A program made the position numbers and the translations under genes. From Cyclobacteriaceae bacterium (GTDB lineage: Bacteria > Bacteroidota > Bacteroidia > Cytophagales > Cyclobacteriaceae), in NCBI GenBank assembly GCA_013140395.1, contig JABFSY010000483.1, positions 1-9,774 of the forward strand: a stretch of DNA of 9,774 nt, given 5' to 3'. Positions 1-7,100 of this stretch are shown here, one piece after another (within the stretch, counting starts at the first letter, position 1; every line of letters starts with the position of its first letter). Under the pieces are notes generated by a model. That model was not told where the DNA came from, ran no database searches, and saw nothing but the letters and a program-made list of their open reading frames with translations.

Positions 1-1
1 A

Positions 2-568
2 AACAACAAGGAAGAATACTTGATTAAAATTGGGACGAGCGTTTCAAAACTGGATTTATTTATCAAGGAGATAATAGACTATTCGCGAAACAATCGCTTA
101 GCCATTCACCTGGAAAGAATAGACTTGAAAGAAATGTGTGCCGAAATTATCGAGGATTTGAGATACATGGAAAATTTTCAAAAAATCAAATTTGAACTTT
201 CGGGGCCAGCTAGTAAAACAATTTTTACGGACAGGATTCGGTTAAAGATAATCATGAACAACCTGTTGTCAAACGCAATTAAATTTCAGAAAAAGGTTGG
301 CAACGATATTCCACTCATCCAACTTTCCTGTTTCGAGGGTATCAATTCGATCAAGATTATGGTTGAAGACAACGGTGAAGGCATCAAGCCTGAAATTGAG
401 CCTAAAATATTTGACATGTTCTTTCGTGGCCACCCCGATTCCAATGGCTCTGGTCTAGGGCTTTATATAGCAAGAGAAGCGGCAGAAAAATTGAAGGGAA
501 ACATCATGGTCTCTTCTGAATATGGAAAAGGCACTACCTTTACTGTCGAAATTCCATTGAATGTATAA
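2..568 (+). CDS. Sensor histidine kinase, C-terminal part (5' end outside window)
   Basis: This is the catalytic end of a two-component sensor kinase, which binds ATP and phosphorylates its own histidine before passing the phosphate to a response regulator. The frame is open back to the left edge, so the TTG at base 20 is internal Leu, not a start. The first ~30 visible residues (through DYSRNNRL) look like the second helix of the HisKA dimerisation domain; the phospho-accepting His and any sensor domain lie outside. The HATPase_c domain follows: N box around bases 257-289 (MNNLLSNAIKF), G1 box near 365-382 (EDNGEG), F box (IFDMFFRG) near 407-430 and G2 box near 446-463 (GSGLGL). All ATP-binding motifs look intact. 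No receiver domain follows; the protein ends right after the kinase fold. Its stop codon overlaps the next gene's start by 8 bp, suggesting translational coupling. The signal sensed cannot be told from this fragment. Confidence 0.93.
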   Translation, partial: NNKEEYLIKIGTSVSKLDLFIKEIIDYSRNNRLAIHLERIDLKEMCAEIIEDLRYMENFQKIKFELSGPASKTIFTDRIRLKIIMNNLLSNAIKFQKKVGNDIPLIQLSCFEGINSIKIMVEDNGEGIKPEIEPKIFDMFFRGHPDSNGSGLGLYIAREAAEKLKGNIMVSSEYGKGTTFTVEIPLNV

Positions 569-1004
569 GCTAATTGCTGCTTGTCTTCTTTTGTCATCTT
601 CAGGATATAGTCAAAAGAGCATTTACAAAGGATTACCATCTTTGGCTTGGCCGAAGCTCTACGCCATCGAGTACAGAAAAGAAGGTGATTATGACAAACC
701 GCTTTTTTCAAAAGATGTACAGTCTCTTGCCAACAAAGTGATCACATTGCCCGGCTACATGGTGCCTTTTGAAAGTGGAATGAAAGGAACTCATTTTATG
801 CTCTCTTCTTTACCTTTAAACGCGTGCTTCTTCTGTGGTGTAGGTGGCCCCGAAACTATCATAGAGGTATTTTTGCTCGAACCAATTGGATACACCGACA
901 AGCCCGTTGAGATAAAAGGCAGATTAATTCTGAATGATAAAAATCCAGATAAGATGATTTATATCTTAGAAAAAGCAGAATTCTTGGGAGCGGTGGATTT
1001 CTAG
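561..1004 (+). CDS. Small exported protein with CFFC motif, DUF3299-like
   Basis: A 147-residue protein of unknown function. Residues 1-18 form a signal peptide (hydrophobic ACLLLSSS, then GYSQ before Lys), so it is probably periplasmic; there is no lipobox Cys. The middle (about 45-105) resembles the DUF3299 family (COG3495): a block like VQSLANKVITLPGYMVPFE, then LNACFFCGVGGPE with Cys89 and Cys92 in a CxxC, then IIEVFL. This assignment is from memory of the family pattern and is moderate. The adjacent cysteines and Gly/Pro-rich turn could bind a metal or form a disulfide, which is inference. The start ATG lies inside the last codons of the histidine kinase gene (ATGTATAA overlap), so the two are almost surely co-transcribed and probably translationally coupled. 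The gene ends 5 bp before the stop codon of the oppositely oriented M28 peptidase gene. Confidence 0.82.
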   Translation: MYKLIAACLLLSSSGYSQKSIYKGLPSLAWPKLYAIEYRKEGDYDKPLFSKDVQSLANKVITLPGYMVPFESGMKGTHFMLSSLPLNACFFCGVGGPETIIEVFLLEPIGYTDKPVEIKGRLILNDKNPDKMIYILEKAEFLGAVDF

Positions 1005-1009
1005 CTGTG

Positions 1010-2383
1010 TTATTTTAGTCCGTACTTATCGATCATAAAAACAAGAGCAGCCATCGAAGCGGCTCCGAGTTCCAGTTCCCGCTTGTCAACCTTATCTATT
1101 GTGTCCTCTGAAGTATGATGAACGCTAAAGTAGCGCTGTGAGTCTGGAAGAAATCCAATCAACGGCACACCTTGTGATGCCAATGGCCCAATATCTGCGC
1201 CTCCGCCTTCCTGACTAAAATCCCACACATCATAAGGCTCGAAAAGTGGTTTCCAACCTCGTATGATGGTTTTAACACCTTCTGTAGCCGACATCGTAAA
1301 TCCACGTGGTGTAAAACCACCCCTGTCTGATTCCATAGCAGCAATATGCTTTTCCTTATTTTTCAATGCAAGCTCGGCATACTTGGCACCGCCTCGCAAT
1401 CCATTTTCTTCATTCATAAACATGACTGCGCGAATGGTGCGTTTTGGTTTATAGCCCATTGCCTTGAATAATCTCAATACTTCAATAGATTGAACACATC
1501 CAGTTCCATCATCGTGTGCACCTTGTGCTAAGTCCCACGAATCCAAATGTCCTCCTACTACAATAATTTCGTCTTTGTATTCTCCTCCTCTTATTTCACC
1601 TACCACATTAAAAGAAGGAGCCTCATCTAAAATCTGACAATGAGTTTCCAGATAAAACTGTAAATCCTTTTCCTCTTTTAAAAGCTTGCTCAGCAATTCT
1701 GCGTGCTGCGTGCTTATCGCTACTCCAGGAATCAATTTTACACCAGTCACATAACGCATCCCACCGGTATGTGCGTATGTTTCCACACCCAAGCCCATTG
1801 ATCGAACAATCACCGCCACTGCTCCTAACTTTGCCGCTTCTACTGCACCATTTCCTCTTTGATCAACCGCTCCGCCATAGGCGGCAAACGTGTTAATCTT
1901 TGTGGGGTCCATCGCACGATTAAAAAAAACAATCTTGTCCTGCACATTCTTTGTGCCTAGTTGCTTTAGCTCATCAAAATTCTTGACCTCCACAATACCC
2001 GCTGAAATTCCTGAAGGCCCGGTGCCGATCGATCCACCTAAAGAAGTAACAACGACTTCTCGCGTTCCTATTTTTTTTGAATTGATGATGCGACCTATTT
2101 CTTGTTGCCCGCGAACCCAATGTGGTACCATCACTGGTTGTAACCACACGGAATCAAATCCTAGATCCTCCATCTTATGTCGGCTCCATTCAACGGCTGC
2201 TGCCGCCCCTGGCGATCCTGACAGTCGTGGCCCGATGTTTACACATAAATCATAGAGCATGTCATAAGATTTACCTTTGCTGAGTGCCTGATTGTATATT
2301 TCTTTGATCGATTCTTTATCGGAGCTCTGCGCTCGCACAAGAAAAAAGGATAGAAAGAGAAAACTGAAAAGAATTGATTTCAT
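1010..2383 (-). CDS. Exported M28 family zinc peptidase, carboxypeptidase Q-like
   Basis: A 457-residue secreted metallo-exopeptidase that probably trims peptides outside the inner membrane. Residues 1-19 are a signal peptide ending VRAQ. Residues ~40-120 match the N-terminal part of carboxypeptidase Q/PGCP-type proteins (GPRLSGSPG at 51-59). Residues ~125-245 form a PA-like inserted domain. The M28 catalytic domain spans ~257-456. The expected two-zinc site is visible: His279 (GGHLDSWD), bridging Asp291 (HDDGTG), catalytic Glu325 with ligand Glu326 (NEENGLRGG), Asp353 (ESDRGGF) and His422 or His423 (VHHTSEDT). All key residues are present and the length is normal for this subgroup, so the enzyme should be active. 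Whether it acts as an amino- or carboxypeptidase cannot be decided from sequence alone. The ATG at 2381-2383 directly precedes the signal peptide; no Shine-Dalgarno is present, which is usual in Bacteroidota. The start codon lies within the first copy of an 85-bp tandem repeat. Confidence 0.93.
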   Translation of the reverse strand: MKSILFSFLFLSFFLVRAQSSDKESIKEIYNQALSKGKSYDMLYDLCVNIGPRLSGSPGAAAAVEWSRHKMEDLGFDSVWLQPVMVPHWVRGQQEIGRIINSKKIGTREVVVTSLGGSIGTGPSGISAGIVEVKNFDELKQLGTKNVQDKIVFFNRAMDPTKINTFAAYGGAVDQRGNGAVEAAKLGAVAVIVRSMGLGVETYAHTGGMRYVTGVKLIPGVAISTQHAELLSKLLKEEKDLQFYLETHCQILDEAPSFNVVGEIRGGEYKDEIIVVGGHLDSWDLAQGAHDDGTGCVQSIEVLRLFKAMGYKPKRTIRAVMFMNEENGLRGGAKYAELALKNKEKHIAAMESDRGGFTPRGFTMSATEGVKTIIRGWKPLFEPYDVWDFSQEGGGADIGPLASQGVPLIGFLPDSQRYFSVHHTSEDTIDKVDKRELELGAASMAALVFMIDKYGLK

Positions 2384-2411
2384 GTGTTAATGTTTAGTTT
2401 TTTAAGGTCAA

Positions 2412-2468
2412 ATGGAATGGCCAGAATTATTATACCGTTGGGTGTAGACAACTTAATGGCCATTTCAT
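2412..2468. repeat. Inverted repeat (12-bp arms) within the tandem duplication, copy 1
   Basis: ATGGAATGGCCA (2412-2423) and TGGCCATTTCAT (2457-2468) pair over 12 positions with one mismatch, leaving a 33-nt loop. The right arm belongs to the self-complementary decamer AATGGCCATT (2455-2464). The same right arm, extended to TGGCCATTTCATGTG, can also pair with CACATGGAATGGCCA (2494-2508) with one mismatch, so two alternative hairpins compete. In an M28 transcript starting upstream these would sit in the 5' untranslated region. A regulator site or an RNA structure are both possible; neither is shown. Confidence 0.65.
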
Positions 2469-2496
2469 GTGTTAATAATTGTTTTTTAGTTGTCAC

Positions 2497-2554
2497 ATGG
2501 AATGGCCAGGATTATCATACCATTGAGTGTAGAGCTTCTTAATGGCCATTTCAT
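2497..2554. repeat. Inverted repeat (12-bp arms) within the tandem duplication, copy 2
   Basis: The second copy of the palindromic element has arms ATGGAATGGCCA (2497-2508) and TGGCCATTTCAT (2543-2554), with the same single mismatch as copy 1 and a 34-nt loop. The arms are fully conserved between copies while the loop has changed at several places, which suggests the arms matter or that the duplication is recent. Confidence 0.65.
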
Positions 2555-2647
2555 ATCATTTGAATTTTTGATGTTGAAAAATAGGTGATTATGAGTGAAT
2601 CTACCGGTAAGATTATGGAAACGGTCTATTAAATTCTTTTATTTTTA

Positions 2648-2661
2648 TTCAAAGGTTTGAA
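2648..2661. promoter_or_regulatory. Short dyad upstream of the serine dehydratase gene
   Basis: TTCAAA-GG-TTTGAA is a 6-bp perfect inverted repeat with a 2-bp centre, 47 bp before the sdaA start codon. A TTG within it (2657-2659) is 21 bases before TACTTCG (2681-2687), a poor match to the Bacteroidota -7 element. It could be an operator or the -33 region. Dyads this short arise by chance in AT-rich DNA, so support is weak. Confidence 0.2.
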
Positions 2662-2708
2662 AAACAAGTAATTACAATCGTACTTCGTAGCAACAAATTA
2701 TACACACC

Positions 2709-3614
2709 ATGGCTTTTTTGTTTGAATCGTTTGAGGATTGGAGAAACTATTGCAAGGAAAAGAATGTGTCTCTTGTGACTGCCGTATTAGAATACGAACT
2801 AGAACAAAAAGGGCGAAGCGAGCAACAAATTTGGGAAGGCTTAGGCATTGCATGGGATGTGATGAAAGACGCTGTACATACTGGTCTTACAGAAGAAATG
2901 ACTTCTCGTTCAGGCATGATTAACAACGGAGCAAAAAAAGTCTACAATTACCCAAAACCTGTTCTCTCTAAAGAATTTCAAAATCTAATTTCGCGTGCCC
3001 TTGCTGCCAAGGAAGTCAACTCGTGCATGGGTAGAATTGTAGCCGCGCCCACCGCAGGTGCCTCTGGTATTATGCCGGGAGTCCTTTTTACGTTGCAAGA
3101 GATACACCAAATTGAAGACAAAAAGATTTTGGAAGCCATGTTATTAGCCGCAGGTATCGCGCTCATTATGGAACAAAAAGCTTCCATCGCAGGCGCTGTT
3201 GGCGGTTGTCAGGCAGAGACAGGTACCGCTGCCGCCATGGGTGCTGGGGCGATTGTCTATTGCCTGGGTGGAGATACAAATCAGATTTTTAATGCGGTGG
3301 CTATAACCGTGCAGTGCATGTTAGGTTTAGTCTGTGATCCTGTTGCCGGATTAGTAGAAGTTCCCTGTGTGGTGCGCAATGCAAGTGCCGCGGCCATCGC
3401 GAACAGCTCGGCTCAAATTGCGTTAGCAAATGTAAGCAGCGTTATTCCCGTTGACGAAGTGATCGAAGCCATGGGAGAAATTGGTGCGAGCATGGAAACA
3501 CGCTATAAAGAAACAGCTCTTGGTGGATTGGCTGCAACTAAAACGGGTAAGGCCATTTCTAAACGAGTGCTCATACGTGATATCGAAATGTTGCCAGACG
3601 AAGGAACAATTTAA
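2709..3614 (+). CDS. sdaAA: L-serine dehydratase, iron-sulfur-dependent, alpha chain
   Basis: This cytoplasmic enzyme subunit deaminates L-serine to pyruvate and ammonia using a [4Fe-4S] cluster. The 301 residues match the SDH_alpha domain over nearly the full length, close to the ~300 residues of stand-alone alpha chains such as Bacillus SdaAA. The conserved APTAGASGIMPG loop is at 113-124. The cluster cysteines are Cys167 (GGCQAETG), Cys209 (CDPVAG) and Cys220 (EVPC); their 42- and 11-residue spacing equals that which I recall for the structurally characterised Legionella enzyme. The C-terminal half carries the usual NASAAAIA and ETALGGLA stretches. The beta chain or domain is not encoded next to it; the following gene is unrelated, so the partner must lie elsewhere or the alpha chain has a different arrangement. 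The ATG at 2709 fits the family N-terminus; no Shine-Dalgarno is seen. It probably heads a two-gene unit with the gene 24 bp downstream. Confidence 0.93.
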   Translation: MAFLFESFEDWRNYCKEKNVSLVTAVLEYELEQKGRSEQQIWEGLGIAWDVMKDAVHTGLTEEMTSRSGMINNGAKKVYNYPKPVLSKEFQNLISRALAAKEVNSCMGRIVAAPTAGASGIMPGVLFTLQEIHQIEDKKILEAMLLAAGIALIMEQKASIAGAVGGCQAETGTAAAMGAGAIVYCLGGDTNQIFNAVAITVQCMLGLVCDPVAGLVEVPCVVRNASAAAIANSSAQIALANVSSVIPVDEVIEAMGEIGASMETRYKETALGGLAATKTGKAISKRVLIRDIEMLPDEGTI

Positions 3615-3638
3615 GTCAACCACTAAAAAGAATCAATA

Positions 3639-4106
3639 ATGAAATTTGGTGTTACAACCCTACTCCTTCTACTTGTCTTTGGACAACTCTTTTGCCAAAA
3701 AAGACTCTCTATTTACAAAACGTTTGGGGGGGTTGTTTTTGAAATGGATTCTACTTCAGTCAGTTCCAAACAAGTTTCTATGATTTTACAACAGAATCAA
3801 CAAGCCTACCAGGAATTTAAAGTTGCCAAAAGAAAGGCTCTGATTGGAAACGTCATTGGTTTTACCAGTGGCCTACTGGTTGCTGTGCCTCTCATCACAG
3901 CTGTTGCCGGAGGGCAACCAGAATGGGCCTTTGTAGGTGCTGGAGGAGTTCTTTTTCTGATTTCTCTTCCTTTCAACTCCTCATTCAGAGGACATGCATT
4001 TAATGCGATAGAAATTTATAATTCCGGTGTTCCCAGTTCCAGTCACCGACTTAGGCCATCCTTCCATTTCTATGGAACAAGCGCTTCTCTTGTGTTACGA
4101 TTTTAG
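3639..4106 (+). CDS. Small envelope protein of unknown function with hydrophobic core
   Basis: A 155-residue protein not assigned to a named family. It has an N-terminal signal peptide (LLLLLVFGQLF, 8-18) probably cut after Cys-Gln (19-20). Phe before the Cys does not fit a lipobox, so a lipoprotein is unlikely. Residues 43-66 are polar and helical (QQNQQAYQEFKVAKRKA). Two hydrophobic stretches follow: ~68-90 (LIGNVIGFTSGLLVAVPLITAV) and ~96-112 (WAFVGAGGVLFLISLPF), joined by a Gly-Gly-x-Pro-x-Trp turn. Then comes a conserved-looking AFNAIEIYNSG (120-130) and a C-terminal end SASLVLRF. I recall similar uncharacterised Bacteroidota proteins with the same K..A..GN..GF.GG...P...A..GG.P.W order. 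The gene starts 24 bp after sdaAA on the same strand and is likely co-transcribed, but nothing links it to serine metabolism. Its stop is 2 bp from the stop of the opposing WD40-caspase gene. Confidence 0.82.
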   Translation: MKFGVTTLLLLLVFGQLFCQKRLSIYKTFGGVVFEMDSTSVSSKQVSMILQQNQQAYQEFKVAKRKALIGNVIGFTSGLLVAVPLITAVAGGQPEWAFVGAGGVLFLISLPFNSSFRGHAFNAIEIYNSGVPSSSHRLRPSFHFYGTSASLVLRF

Positions 4107-4108
4107 AA

Positions 4109-7100
4109 CTAGTTTTCGCCCTCCTTGGCAGTTACGGTGATCGGGAAGTCGTTGCCATGAATATAACTGGTAGGGTACTGAGCATCTCCACCGTATTGCT
4201 TCGTAAGTTCCGGCACACGTTCCTCCATATAAAACTTCAATTCGTTTACCGTAATCTTGTTGTCGCTATTGTTGTTGCCCTTACCATCAAGTGCTTCTAA
4301 CAAGGCATAGGTAAATACACCATGTTTTAACACTTCAAATTCAGTAGCAAACTGTTTTGAACCGGAAGAAGCAATCCACACCACACCCGAACTACGCGCT
4401 AATTGCACGATTGCTTTTTCATCACCACCCAATGCACGGGTGCTCATGTTTTTCAAGGCTCCACCCGAATGGCAGGCATCCATCAAAACAATTTGTTTCG
4501 TTGATTTTATTTTTGTCAGGTACTCTTTTAATTCAACGTCCGAAATACCTTTTGCTGTTAGCTGCTTCGTGTCCCCATAAATCTTCGTTACATCTGTTGG
4601 CACAAAATAAAACGGGCTGTCGCCATCTTTGTCTTTGTTTTCTTCATCTAAACTACCGTGGCCCGCGTAGAAGAATACAAAGACATCCTGTGGCTGAGCC
4701 TTTGCGGCAATTGACTTGAAGCCTTCAACAATTTTCGCTTTCGTACCATTCTCATCATAACGCTCCACAATGTTGATGGCTTTAAATATCCGTTGACCTT
4801 GTGAAGAAATTTTTTCAGCAAATGCTTTCGCATCTGGTTGCGCATAATTCAAGTTGTACTGAGAGTTTTGGTATTTATTAATACCTACCACCATCACATG
4901 CAAGGTAGAGTTGAGAATGACCTTACCCACGTAGTCAATTTTCAAAATCTCAGGCCTAGATTCAATCCGTTGATAGTTTACTACCACGACTTTGAATTCG
5001 TTGGTCTCATTCAACATTTCAACGTTGTACGATTTGATCACCTTATCGTTCTCTCCCTTTGTCTCAACTGTGGTGTCACTGAGTATCAGTTTATCATTTT
5101 GATAAATGTTGACTTCTTCAATCCCACTACCTCCGTCAAAAATTTCAACATCTAATTTCAGCGTTTGTTGAGTCGTAACGAGCTTGCCACTTTGGTAGTC
5201 GATTAGGCCTTTATCATGTAGTACCTCGGTAGTAAAGAAGCCCGCTGAGGGTCGGTGTAACTTAGTCAAATCAAAAATGCGCTCGCCTTCTTCGCGAAGG
5301 ATATCTTCTACGCGTTTACCCTGCGCAATGCTTTTCTGCATTTGCGTGGGTCTATACAAAATTTTAAAATACTGTTCAGCCGCATAAAAGTCTGCGAGCT
5401 TGTCAATTCCACGATTTAAGTGCCAACCAAAATACTGACCTCCAGCTGACGTACAAGCAAAGTATCCCTTATAAGCCCAGCACACCCATTGATTATCCTC
5501 CGTCAAAAACAAAGTTGCAAAGGGAAGCACGGTCTCCCCTAAGTTTTTATAAACTTCCTCAATGGCTTTATAGTTTTTCTCACCATGAGCTTTCATATAG
5601 TCGATGACCGCTCGCCATGCTTTCTTAGAAGGCTCGCGAGTTAGAGAGTCTACCGGAAGAGATTCAAAATACGCACCCCAAGCGGCATCGCTAAACTCGG
5701 GATGTTGACGCATCGTGGGTGCTGCACCGGTCTCACTCAATTTCCAAAGCACAATGGTCTGATCTTCGCCCCCTGAAGCCAAGTATCTACCATCCTGACT
5801 AATTGCAACTGCTCTCACGCCACCCACATGCCCAACAAATTCCTTCTGAAAAGCCCCATTGCGATCAAACATTCTAAGTGAGTAATCACTTGCAACGATT
5901 ACATCCCCTTCACGTGAAGCCTGGAAATCTAAGATACGCCCATCTTCGCCATCAATGTTTTTAATCTTTTTGCCTTTTGGAAGACTCAATTCAGTTTCAG
6001 AAACTTGTGAAATGCCTTTTCCGAAATTCTCTACAGGTGGCGAAAATTTAAGCGAGTTGAGATTCAGCTTCATGGAGTTGAAATCGAAGCTGCGTTGAAA
6101 CTCATTTGGCTTAGCATTCACATCTTGCGAAACAAACAACTCAAGTCCCGCCCCAAAAGCTAAATCATGAATAGCACTTCCCTTACCTTTTACTTTCCGA
6201 AGGGCTTTACCATTAATCGGATTCCATAAATAAATCTCATTATTATTTCCACCTGCTGAGGCAACCTGATAGCTTCCATTGTCGAGAGGCGAAAAGACTG
6301 CCGCAAAAACCGCGTTGTCATGTCCTCTAAAATCGGTGAATTTATTCCCTTCGGGCACCCCATAACTTATGCCATGACCGGTGTCGTCCAAGCCGACCAA
6401 TATTTTCGAGTCATGAGAGAAAGCAATGGCGTTCACTGAAGCATCTCTGTTCCACTGTTTAATCACTGAACCTGTACTACTCCACAAGAAAAACTCCTTC
6501 TCATAGCTGCTGGACGCTAGGTACATACCATCGCTTGAATAGGCTAATTTGTTCACTTCTCCCAAGTGCTTTTTCCAAAATCTTGGATTGAATTTGCTAC
6601 CACCCTTTTCCAAAATGGCAAGGCTGTAAATGCTCACTTCCGTTTTACCCTCCTGCGCGATAGCCACGTCCATATTTACCAAATTCATGGCTAGATACTT
6701 GACGGGTGCGCCTGTTTCAATAGACAACTCCTGGCTATACATCGGAGTAGACGCATCTACTTTCCATACCTTCAGAGTGCCATCATTACTGCCACTCACC
6801 AAATATTTTCCATTGCCTGTAAATGCCAGGCTGTTGATTACATCCTTATGACCAAGTGCTGTTGCAACTTGAATTCCTTTATTGAGATCAATGATTGCGA
6901 TATAAATTTGGTTGTCGGGCGTTACGGTATATCCTGCAACTGCCAAAAGGCTTCCATCTGGCGAAACATCAGAGGCATAAAACATGCCCTTTGAACCATC
7001 GCCTATCTCAGATTCGAATTTTTTAAGCATTTCTCCGGTGTTTGCATTCCACAGACGAATAGTCTTGTCTTCGGAAACCGAAATTATTTTTTGGCCGTCC

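Larger units (their letters stand above)
2377..2554. repeat. 85/86-bp tandem duplication in the leader of the M28 peptidase gene
   Basis: Two head-to-tail copies are visible: 2377-2461 (85 bp) and 2462-2547 (86 bp), followed by the first 7 bases of a third (ATTTCAT, 2548-2554). The first 15 bases of each copy are identical (ATTTCATGTGTTAAT). The next 20 are AT-rich and diverged. The last ~50 are well conserved from ATGGAATGGCCAG to TTAATGGCC; the first four differences there are all transitions, followed by a small indel region (gaCAAC versus gaGCTTC). Copy 1 contains the M28 start codon on the minus strand, and copy 2 carries the same ATGAAAT at 2468-2462 followed by a short dead-end frame. 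The unit therefore looks like a duplicated gene leader rather than an inserted element. Confidence 0.9.
2384..2708. other. Divergent intergenic region between M28 peptidase and serine dehydratase genes
   Basis: A gene-free stretch of 325 bp that must hold the promoters of both flanking genes. The half next to the M28 gene is filled by an 85-bp tandem duplication with palindromic elements. The other half (about 2555-2708) is AT-rich and unique, with a small dyad at 2648-2661. I found no clean TAnnTTTG promoter element on either strand. TATTTTTC on the minus strand (bases 2575-2582) is the closest for the M28 gene but lacks a TTG at the right distance. No ORF with protein-like features and no RNA gene was recognised. 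Confidence 0.7.

Noticed and set aside
20..22. TTG as the start codon of the histidine kinase
   Set aside because: The frame is open to the left edge and the residues before it continue the HisKA helix; the phospho-accepting His must lie further upstream.
1890..2255. 121-residue plus-strand ORF opposite the M28 peptidase N-terminal half
   Set aside because: It is a shadow of the M28 gene with Cys/Pro-rich random-looking translation.
2377..2554. CRISPR array or IS remnant
   Set aside because: There are only two adjacent 85-bp units without spacers, and no transposase gene, terminal inverted repeats or target duplication. A tandem duplication explains it.
3639..3698. Lipobox in the 155-residue protein (Cys19)
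   Set aside because: The residue before Cys is Phe, which does not fit the lipobox; cleavage after Cys-Gln by signal peptidase I is more likely.
4357..4719. 120-residue plus-strand ORF inside the caspase domain region
   Set aside because: It lies antisense to the conserved caspase domain, including the catalytic motifs, and its translation is low-complexity with no family features.
4838..5155. 105-residue plus-strand ORF opposite the Ig-like and early caspase part
   Set aside because: It is antisense to a well-supported domain, with no signal, domain or upstream start context of its own.
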